Assembly (NCBI RefSeq): GCF_003028415.1
Contig: NZ_PYSV01000017.1
Span: 1-64,000, forward strand
Origin: Deinococcus arcticus
GTDB lineage: Bacteria; Deinococcota; Deinococci; Deinococcales; Deinococcaceae
Length of the DNA: 64,000 bases
Direction: 5' to 3'
Shown: positions 1-7,028 of the stretch, in pieces
Position numbering within the stretch: position 1 is the first letter of the stretch
How the letters are laid out: every line of letters begins with the position of its first letter
Made by a program: the position numbers and the translations under genes
The notes under the pieces: model-generated
Told to the model about the DNA's origin: nothing
Database searches by the model: none
What the model saw: only the letters and a program-made list of their open reading frames with translations

Positions 1-114
1 GTGACGCTGGGTTTACGGGCCCTGGTTCGCGCCATCAGCCGGAAGGTTGATCACGAAGAGGTGCCCCTCTTACGACTGATTGACCTGTTCATGCCGTCCA
101 AGACGCACATCTGA
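1..114 (+). CDS. C-terminal end of an unknown protein, cut by the window edge
   Basis: Frame 1 is open from the first base to a TGA at 112-114 and gives 37 residues ending in FMPSKTHI. Composition (alternating Leu/Val/Ile with Arg/Lys/Glu) and codon use look coding, but no family is recognisable from so short a piece. It points toward the repair operon that lies on the other strand. The real start lies outside the window. Confidence 0.35.
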   Translation: MTLGLRALVRAISRKVDHEEVPLLRLIDLFMPSKTHI

Positions 115-452
115 GAAACTGTCGGGTACTGAGGGCGGCGACGTTCGCTTCTGTGACGGGTGGGCCAGGCTCGTTCAGGACGACGGGTGTCTCCACGCCC
201 AGCAGGGTGACTCGAACCATGCGGCGATGATCCCACATACGGCGAATGCATCTATGACGCGTCTAGGAACGGCGCTCATGACGCTGATCAAACTGAATGG
301 CGCCGGCGCTCTCAGCGGCAGGTGGTCGAATGTGGGGCGAAGCCCCACTGTTCGCGCTGACGGTATTGACGGTGGCTTCAGCTCCTCCCGTCGAGTTCAA
401 CGCTGACGGTATTGACTGCTGTCGAGAGCGTGTCTGCGAGCATGAGGCAGCT
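115..452. other. Intergenic region with a 16-bp direct repeat
   Basis: I see no convincing gene here; the short ORFs have Arg/Ser-rich shadow-like composition. The only structure noted is an exact 16-bp direct repeat (CGCTGACGGTATTGAC) at 355-370 and 401-416. The region separates the partial plus-strand gene from the end of the minus-strand operon. Confidence 0.4.
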
Positions 453-1568
453 CTATTCCAGGGGATGGGAAGGCGCGACAAATGGAAGGTCGACCAGCGT
501 GTTCACCTGAAATCTCCTGACTTCAGAAAACGGAATCACGCTCCACATATTGCTGGTGGGGTACTGATAGGCCTCGGTGATCAGGACCCGCCCACTGCGG
601 TCTACCAACACGCCGACCGGCTCACCCGGATTCACGGTGAGGCCCGCCACCTGCAGCTGTGAAAGACCGCCCAACGTCCGCCGCACGACCTCTGGCCGGG
701 CAGTCAGCCAGTACGCATCAACCGGTTCCGGCGTGAAGGCGTCACAGTTCCACCAGACGTACTGACAAGACCACTGCTGGGCATCGTCACCTCCGATGAA
801 TTGCAACCAGTCGTCGAGGGTCTTTCCTTCTTCAGACAGAATGGCCTGCACCACGGGTATCAGGTCAGGAGCGAGGGCCAGGCCGACCAGCCGTGGCCAC
901 CGGTAGGGACAAGCCCGCAAAGCGGTTTCAGCCTCTGTTCCCAGGTATTCCAGACTGGTTCCACCCACTTGAGGCTCGTCATCGTCCCAGGTGAGGTGGT
1001 TGACCAGGGTCCAGTAGCGGGGCCGGCCCCTGAGGTGGGTCCGCACAATGGCGGCGCGGCCCCCTTCACCCCCGAACTCGAGCACGTACTCCAGCGTCTG
1101 ATATTCCTCCGTGAACGGTGAGGTCTGACGCCACTCGTTTGTCAGGGCGGCACTCTCGGGCACAGAGGATCCGGACGTCAGCGCGTCTTCTGTGAGTTGA
1201 ATCCCCTGCAAAGCCAGCACGTTCGCCCGGGACTGCCGGAGAGACCAGTCCAATTCACCCTGCTCGAGGGCCTCCTGCTGTGAGAGGAGTTTCTCGTTGC
1301 GCAGCATCACGCTCATCCGCACCGCGTCTCGCTCGCGGTGCTCCCCGCGCAGATGCCACACCTCGTGCTCGAGGCCATGGCCCTCGACCCGGTACACCAC
1401 GTAGTGCGGGTGAAGCTCCTGGCCGTACCGGTCCAGCCGCACCACGCGGTAGGGCAAGGTGTACCGCTCCCACATGGCCATCAAGGCCTGGTCGACGCCC
1501 CTGGCGTGCTCCTCAGCTCCAGGAGCCCCCCGGCAGAACTGAGTGCGCAGGGCCTCGTACTGCGTCAT
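453..1568 (-). CDS. Unknown 371-aa protein at the end of the repair operon
   Basis: I do not recognise a family. The open frame extends upstream, but residues before the ATG at 1568 lie over the neighbouring zinc-ribbon gene and look non-coding, so I place the start there (a GTG two codons earlier is possible). The protein is acidic and Trp/Tyr-rich, with no membrane segments or Walker motifs. Its middle contains charged strands such as EYVLEFGGEGGRAAIVRTH, and its last ~60 residues look like a compact beta-rich domain (VGVLVDRSGRVLITEAYQYP). It begins 25 bp after the zinc-ribbon gene and so is probably the last gene of the minus-strand run. Function unknown. Confidence 0.65.
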   Translation of the reverse strand: MTQYEALRTQFCRGAPGAEEHARGVDQALMAMWERYTLPYRVVRLDRYGQELHPHYVVYRVEGHGLEHEVWHLRGEHRERDAVRMSVMLRNEKLLSQQEALEQGELDWSLRQSRANVLALQGIQLTEDALTSGSSVPESAALTNEWRQTSPFTEEYQTLEYVLEFGGEGGRAAIVRTHLRGRPRYWTLVNHLTWDDDEPQVGGTSLEYLGTEAETALRACPYRWPRLVGLALAPDLIPVVQAILSEEGKTLDDWLQFIGGDDAQQWSCQYVWWNCDAFTPEPVDAYWLTARPEVVRRTLGGLSQLQVAGLTVNPGEPVGVLVDRSGRVLITEAYQYPTSNMWSVIPFSEVRRFQVNTLVDLPFVAPSHPLE

Positions 1569-1593
1569 GGCCACGTCGATGGGCAACGTCAAA

Positions 1594-1911
1594 TTAGTCC
1601 CAGTGATAGCCTTCCCCCTCCTCATTGATCTGCAGCGCCGCCGAGCACACCGGGCACTGTCCGGTGTAGGGCTCCCAGTGGTGTGCGGCATTCTTCGGGC
1701 AGCGCAGCCGCAGCTGTTTCCACTGAAAGGTCGACTGACCCTGAGCCTCCACGGCGAACTTTGGCTCCAGCCAGCCCACGTCGTGCAACTCCTCACAGTC
1801 CTGGCAGGAGATGGTCAGCGTATAACTCATGGCCATCCCCACATCGGGGCCGCCCGATACGACGGCCTTATATCCGCACCTGGAACAGAAATGCTCGCGG
1901 CAATACCCCAT
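1594..1911 (-). CDS. Small zinc-ribbon protein
   Basis: About 105 residues with three Cys pairs: CREHFCSRCG near the N-terminus, CQDCEELH in the middle and CPVCSAAL near the C-terminus, plus a single Cys in RLRCPKNAAHHW. This is the spacing of one or two zinc ribbons or rubredoxin-like knuckles. The ATG at 1911 is chosen because a GGGGGAGGGG Shine-Dalgarno lies just upstream; an in-frame ATG at 1963-1965 is possible. It sits between the RelE/UvrD helicase gene and the unknown 371-aa gene on the same strand. It could be a nucleic-acid-binding accessory protein, but that is inference. Confidence 0.65.
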   Translation of the reverse strand: MGYCREHFCSRCGYKAVVSGGPDVGMAMSYTLTISCQDCEELHDVGWLEPKFAVEAQGQSTFQWKQLRLRCPKNAAHHWEPYTGQCPVCSAALQINEEGEGYHWD

Positions 1912-2126
1912 CAGCAGCCCCTCCCCCACTGCTTGAGTGAAACTCTGGCTGGCACACCCGGCCAATGCAGCCCTTCAAGTCGGCGCCCGGCCGTCAAGAC
2001 GCTGCCGCAGGCTTGACGCGGACACGCCAACACCTGCGGGGCAGACCCGGTCCAACGGGTCCATGAGCAGCTTCCACTGTCTGGTGCACGGCGGGAACGT
2101 CTGCCGGTCACGACGCCAAGTGTCAT
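1911..2126 (-). CDS. Possible 71-aa ORF nested between helicase and zinc-ribbon genes
   Basis: Its ATG overlaps the stop of the upstream helicase gene (ATGA) and its TGA overlaps the ATG of the zinc-ribbon gene (TGATG), which is the layout of a coupled small gene. It has a CPRQAC knuckle. Against it, the Arg/Ser/Trp-rich composition resembles an out-of-frame reading and there is no obvious Shine-Dalgarno. The alternative is a 211-bp non-coding spacer. Confidence 0.22.
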   Translation of the reverse strand: MTLGVVTGRRSRRAPDSGSCSWTRWTGSAPQVLACPRQACGSVLTAGRRLEGLHWPGVPARVSLKQWGRGC

Positions 2127-4171
2127 GGCTCAGCCTGGATGAAGGGACTGGCGGCCCCGACGTGGGTGATCAGGAGCTGCTCGCGCGCGCGGGTCGCTGC
2201 CACATAGAGCAGCTGCCGTTCCTGCTCCAGCACCGCCTCACGGTCCGCCGGGTCCTGAACGTCCTGAAGCGCCGCGGGTGACGGCAGGACGTCTGCACCG
2301 GCGTCCATCAAGACCACCGCCCGGAATTCCAGGCCCTTGGCCCGGTGCATGGTCGTGACGGTGAGCCGGTCCAACTGGTGCGGCATGTCGGCCTCCAGCG
2401 TTTGAATGTCGGTGCCCAGCAGGCGCAGCAGGGCGTCTTCCCTTGTTGCGGACCGCGCGCGGGTAAAGACCGCGACCTCCCCCGCGCGCAGCCCCTCGCC
2501 GAGCCGGGCCTGGATCCAGCGGCTGACGCCGTCGAGCTCCGCCTGACGCGTGTCGAACCGGCGAACGTCGGGGCGCGGCCCGCTGAAGCGGTTGATGGTC
2601 CGCCGCGCCTCGGGCAGGTCCTCTTCGGAACGCACCTCTCCGAGGACGCGGTCGGCAAACTGCCGGATCTCCCCGGAAGTCCGGTAGTTGATCTTCAGGC
2701 GGCTGGCTCGCCCGCGGACGTCGATGCCGCTCGACAGCCAGGAGCTGCGCGCCCGGAAGATCCGCTGGGCCGGGTCGGCGCACAGGAAGAGGTCGTCCGG
2801 CCCAGCGGCCACCAGGGCGCGCAGCAGGCGCAGTTCAGCCGGCCCGAGGTCCTGCGCTTCGTCCACCACGGCATGGTCGAACGGCGGCCCCTGGGTGGCC
2901 AGGGCGTCGGCCACGTCGTGGCACAGCAGCCCCCATGTGGTCTGACCCTGACGGCGCAGTTCGGCCTGCAGGGCCTCAAACACCTTCCAGATCGCCAGGC
3001 GCTGCCGCGCGCCGAGCGCTACGCCACGGCCCGTCCGGGGGGCCGCGCGGTACTCGTCCCAGGTGCGCAGCCCGCGCGGCTCGACGACCGCCTGCCACTC
3101 GGCCCGGAGGAAGGCGAGGGGCAGGTCACTGGCGACCGCCCGAGCGGCCCGGGTGAGGGCGCCCGTCAGTTCCTCGTCGGCCAGGAGCCGGTGGGGCAAA
3201 CTCCACTGCCGGCCGAGCCGGCTGGCGAGGCGGTGCAGGTTCATCACGGTGACCTGGGCACGCTGCCGGTCATCTGGCAGGAGCAGGGCGAGCTTCTCGT
3301 CCAATCGGGATGAGAGGGTTCGACTGAAGGACGTCAGCAGCACCCGGGCCTGCGGGTGCTGCCGAGCCAGATGCGCGGTGCGGTGGAGGGCCACCACGGT
3401 CTTTCCGGTGCCGGCGCTCCCGGTGACCCGGGCAGGACCGCTTTGCCGGCGCTCCGCGAGGTGCCGCTGGGCAGGATGAAGGTAGATCATCCATTCTTCC
3501 CAGCGGCCGTTGAGGGCGGCCTGCAGTTCGGCCTCGTCGGTGGTCACCTGGAAGTGACGCTGGGCGTCCGGATGATCAAACGGATCACCGCCGGCCGGCA
3601 CCGGCATGGGCGGCAGCACGAGTTCCCCGTCCATCAGGGCCAGGAGCCGTTCGCTGGCCTCTTCGGGCAGCACTTCGAACAGGGGATCGAAGTTCTCCTC
3701 GGTGGCGTGCCGGACGGCCTCCACGTAGGCTTCCGGGACCCCCAGGGACATCAGGTAGCGCGGCTCGTACTCACGGAAAAGGAAGGTCTGCGTCTGGGTG
3801 ACCTGTCGGGTGACGATCTGCGTGACCTCCTCGATGTCCACGAGTTGCATCGCGCCGGTTTCCGGGTTGGGCTGCAGGCGCCGCCGGGCCGCCCAGTCGT
3901 ACGCCGCGTCGTGATGATGGGCGTACAGGAGAACGTAGGTTTCACCGGTCTGGTGCAGGATGACGCGCAGGTCCGGGCTGGCCGACACGCTGCGAATACC
4001 GGGATCACGGACGGTGCGGTCGAGCTTGTGAAACCGCAGGCCCGGGCGAGGTTTTCCCTGGCTGGCGAGGTCGAGACACAGGTCCATCACGGTGGTTTTG
4101 ATGAGGTTCTGGGACTGGGCGTCCAGTCGGTCGACGCTTTTCTGGAAGGTGCGGGCGGGAATCAGGCGCAT
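2123..4171 (-). CDS. RelE-like domain fused to UvrD/Rep-type SF1 helicase
   Basis: A 682-aa protein. Residues 1-100 look like a RelE/ParE-fold domain: a helical start, then strands DLRVILHQTGETYVLLYAHHHDAAYDWA. The helicase core follows, with Walker A at about 251-258 (GSAGTGKTVV), Walker B/motif II VVDEAQDLG, motif III CADPAQRIF, motif IV INYRTSGEIRQFA, motif V TMHRAKGLEFRAVV and motif VI LYVAATRAREQL. All helicase motifs are intact, so ATP-driven 3'-5' DNA unwinding is expected. It starts 10 bp after addA, indicating co-expression with ddrA-addB-addA. Proteins with a toxin-fold N-terminus on a UvrD core are known in bacteria, but their role is not established; the domain may bind nucleic acid or a partner rather than cut mRNA. 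Confidence 0.85.
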   Translation of the reverse strand: MRLIPARTFQKSVDRLDAQSQNLIKTTVMDLCLDLASQGKPRPGLRFHKLDRTVRDPGIRSVSASPDLRVILHQTGETYVLLYAHHHDAAYDWAARRRLQPNPETGAMQLVDIEEVTQIVTRQVTQTQTFLFREYEPRYLMSLGVPEAYVEAVRHATEENFDPLFEVLPEEASERLLALMDGELVLPPMPVPAGGDPFDHPDAQRHFQVTTDEAELQAALNGRWEEWMIYLHPAQRHLAERRQSGPARVTGSAGTGKTVVALHRTAHLARQHPQARVLLTSFSRTLSSRLDEKLALLLPDDRQRAQVTVMNLHRLASRLGRQWSLPHRLLADEELTGALTRAARAVASDLPLAFLRAEWQAVVEPRGLRTWDEYRAAPRTGRGVALGARQRLAIWKVFEALQAELRRQGQTTWGLLCHDVADALATQGPPFDHAVVDEAQDLGPAELRLLRALVAAGPDDLFLCADPAQRIFRARSSWLSSGIDVRGRASRLKINYRTSGEIRQFADRVLGEVRSEEDLPEARRTINRFSGPRPDVRRFDTRQAELDGVSRWIQARLGEGLRAGEVAVFTRARSATREDALLRLLGTDIQTLEADMPHQLDRLTVTTMHRAKGLEFRAVVLMDAGADVLPSPAALQDVQDPADREAVLEQERQLLYVAATRAREQLLITHVGAASPFIQAEP

Positions 4172-4181
4172 GAGAATCCTT

Positions 4182-7028
4182 TCACTGGAGGGCGTCCTGC
4201 AGCTGCCGCGCGACCAAGTCTGGCGGGTCGTGCAGATGCACGGTCAGGGCACGGGCCAGCGGCGACGGGGCCTGGCCTTCGAGCAGCAGCACGTCACCAG
4301 CGCTACGGCGCCACAGCATCAAAGCGCTGGTGCCGGAGACGCGGCCGTCCACGGGCAGGTCCACGTGAACGTCACTGGGTGCCGGCACGCCGCAGTCCGC
4401 GAGAGCCTGTGCCCAGGCTGTCCAGGCGGGATCCAGAAGGTCCAGGATTTCTGCCCAGTCGTCGGTCAGGACGTCAGTCAGGCCGGCCACAACCGGCGCG
4501 GGACCCGGCACAGGGTGAAGCTCCACCGGGTCCGGCCAGAGGGCTGCGGGCAGGGGAGCGGCCGGAGGATCCGCTTTCACGGCGCGCGCCGGATCCCGCG
4601 CTGGGGCGGCGAATTCCTGAAGGTCCACGCCCGCCGCCTGCAGACCAGGGGCAAGCAGCCCCAGGAGCGTGCCGGGCTTGGCCGGTCCGTTGGCGCTGAG
4701 GATCAACCGGTCCCGGGCGCGCGTGAGGGCCACGTACAGCAGGCGCCGCGCTTCGGCCTCTTCCCGGGCGCGCCGCCGGGCGGCCATCAGCGTCCAGGCC
4801 ACGGTGGGCGTCTCGTCCTGCCGCAACCCGACCCCGAGTTCCGCGTCCAGTAGCACGTCGCCCGACTCACCCGGCGCACTCCAGTTCAGATCGGCGACCA
4901 GCACCACCGGCCACTCCAGGCCTTTACTGGAGTGCATGGTGGTCAGGATGACCGCGTCCCCCGCTTCCAGCGGGGGGCGGGGCACGACCACGTCCGCCTG
5001 AATCATCTCCCGCAGGGCCTGCACGACCGTGAAGGTCTCGTCATGGCCCCGTTCCAGCTGCCGCACCAACTCGGTCAGGCCCCGCCAGTCCGCGAGCCGG
5101 CGCTCCGCGTCCCAGAGGTTCGCCAGGACCGCCGTGTACCCGGTGAGGCGATCGGCCTGCTGCAGCAGCACACTCGGCGGCTCCTGGCGGCACAACCGGC
5201 GCAGCTCACCCATCAGATGCCGGGCGCGCTCGAGCGGCGGCGCGGTGGAGGTCTCCAGCGCCCGGAACCAGTCGCCGTCCTCGCCGCGCGCGCGCGCCAG
5301 GTCCCAGATGACCGCGTCATTCACGCCGCCCAGCGGGGAGCGCAGCACCGCCACCAGCGCGGCCGGGTCGTGCAGTGCGGTGGCCGCCAGGAGGGCCAGG
5401 CCGTCACGCGCTTCCTGCGTGTCCAGCAGGGAGCCGCCGCCCGCTTCATGCACGGGAACGCCCGCCTCGGCCAGCGCGCGGCCGATGGGCCGCAGGGCCG
5501 CCCAGCCCCGGGTGAGGACCGCGATATCGCCGGGACGGACTGGGCGTTCACCGCGCAGGTGCGGGTCGTAGATCAGGGTGGGTTCGTCCAGCAGGGCCCG
5601 CACCCGGGCGGCGAGGTGGGCGGCTTCCGCCATGCGCGCCCGCGCTTTGGGCTTGGTGTCCTCCAGGTGCCACGCTTCCACGGCCGGGCCGGGCGGCCCG
5701 GCCCGGTCGGCCGTGAGTGGCGCGTGCAGGGGACCAAGCAAGGTCGCGAACACGCGGTTGGCGGTGTCCACGAGGGCCGCGTGCGTGCGGAAACTGCGGT
5801 CCAGGGACACGGCGGCGCCGCCCGACGACGCGATGAGGGCGCCGGCCGCGCGGAAGAGGGCGGGGTCCGCCCGGCGAAAGCCGTACACACTTTGCTTCTC
5901 GTCCCCGACCAGGGTCCGCTGCGCTCCTCCCGACAGGAGGTCGAGCAGTTCAGCCTGCACCGGGTTCGTGTCCTGCGCTTCATCGATCAGGTAGGCGCGC
6001 CAGCGCCCGTGGTAGTGCGCGCGCACCGCCGGGTCCTGGAGGGCCTGCAGGGCACGGACCTCCAGCGCCGCGAAGTCCAGCAGGCCAGCCTGGCGCTTGA
6101 GCCGGGTCAGGGTGTCACGCACCGCCACAAACGCTTCGCGCACGTCCGGGAGGGCCGCGGCCAGCCACTCGTCCGCGGCGGACGGCGTGAGGGTGAGCAG
6201 CCCGGTCTTCTGCGCCGCTTCCAGGTGACCCCGCAGCGTTTTGACCGCTTCTTTCACCTGGGCCAGGTCGCCGTTCGGCCAGGCTTTCGGGCTGCCCCCG
6301 GTCAGTTTGAGCTCCAGGAGCCCCGCCACGGCGGCCATGAGGCCTTCCCCGGTCAGGGCGGCGAGGTGGGTCAGGGCTTCGCGCCGCACGGCCTCCATAC
6401 GGTCACCGGGCGTGCCGCTGCAGGTCTGCAGGACGTGAACGGCGGCCTGCCAGCTGGCGGCGCCAGTCAGTTCATCCAGCGCCTGCGCCCTGGCCTGCGT
6501 GGCCCACGTTTCCCAGCGGTCCCGGCCGACCGACAGTGCACGCTCCGCGAGCAGGGGATCGTCGAGCAGCGCCGGCAGCAGGCCAGCCATTCTGGAGAAG
6601 GACACGTGGGTGAACAGCCGGTCTGGCAATTCAGCCAGCGCGGGGCGCAGATGCCGGGCGCGCCACACCCTGGCCTGCCCTTCGTCGAGAATGGTGACGT
6701 CAGGCCGCACGTCCGCCGCCGCCGGGTGATCACGGACGATGCGGGCGCACAGCGCGTGGATGGTGCTGATCTGCGCCGCTTCCAGTTCCGCCAGGGTTTC
6801 GAAATCGTCCGGTCGGGACGCCTGAACCCCACGCCGGATCCGGGCGCGAAGTTCGGCCGCCGCTTTCTCCGTGAAGGTGGTCGCGACGATCTCCAGCGGC
6901 GAGAGGGTCTGCAGGTGGTGCAGGTACCGGGCGACGAGCATGTGGGTCTTCCCGCTGCCGGCGCCGGCCATCACGGCGACGCTGCCGGGCGCGTGGGCAG
7001 CCTGCTGCTGGGCGTCTGTCAGGCTCAC
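4182..7028 (-). CDS. addA: AddA/RecB-like UvrD-family helicase with degenerate nuclease region
   Basis: The start is set to GTG 7028, which overlaps the addB stop (GTGA); upstream in-frame residues lie over addB. Motifs of an SF1A helicase are complete: Walker A at about 21-28 (AGAGSGKTHM), Ia TTFTEKAAAELRARI, II YLIDEAQDTNPVQ, III LVGDEKQSVYGFRRADP, V TTMHSSKGLEWPVVLVADL and VI RRLLYVALTRARDRL. At about 950 aa it is shorter than typical AddA (~1200), and the C-terminus has no D-x-K nuclease motif: where a strand ending in DYKT is expected the sequence reads DVLLLEGQAPSP. It should unwind and translocate with AddB while only AddB cuts. Order ddrA-addB-addA-uvrD supports a double-strand-break end-resection role. 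Confidence 0.88.
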   Translation of the reverse strand: MSLTDAQQQAAHAPGSVAVMAGAGSGKTHMLVARYLHHLQTLSPLEIVATTFTEKAAAELRARIRRGVQASRPDDFETLAELEAAQISTIHALCARIVRDHPAAADVRPDVTILDEGQARVWRARHLRPALAELPDRLFTHVSFSRMAGLLPALLDDPLLAERALSVGRDRWETWATQARAQALDELTGAASWQAAVHVLQTCSGTPGDRMEAVRREALTHLAALTGEGLMAAVAGLLELKLTGGSPKAWPNGDLAQVKEAVKTLRGHLEAAQKTGLLTLTPSAADEWLAAALPDVREAFVAVRDTLTRLKRQAGLLDFAALEVRALQALQDPAVRAHYHGRWRAYLIDEAQDTNPVQAELLDLLSGGAQRTLVGDEKQSVYGFRRADPALFRAAGALIASSGGAAVSLDRSFRTHAALVDTANRVFATLLGPLHAPLTADRAGPPGPAVEAWHLEDTKPKARARMAEAAHLAARVRALLDEPTLIYDPHLRGERPVRPGDIAVLTRGWAALRPIGRALAEAGVPVHEAGGGSLLDTQEARDGLALLAATALHDPAALVAVLRSPLGGVNDAVIWDLARARGEDGDWFRALETSTAPPLERARHLMGELRRLCRQEPPSVLLQQADRLTGYTAVLANLWDAERRLADWRGLTELVRQLERGHDETFTVVQALREMIQADVVVPRPPLEAGDAVILTTMHSSKGLEWPVVLVADLNWSAPGESGDVLLDAELGVGLRQDETPTVAWTLMAARRRAREEAEARRLLYVALTRARDRLILSANGPAKPGTLLGLLAPGLQAAGVDLQEFAAPARDPARAVKADPPAAPLPAALWPDPVELHPVPGPAPVVAGLTDVLTDDWAEILDLLDPAWTAWAQALADCGVPAPSDVHVDLPVDGRVSGTSALMLWRRSAGDVLLLEGQAPSPLARALTVHLHDPPDLVARQLQDALQ

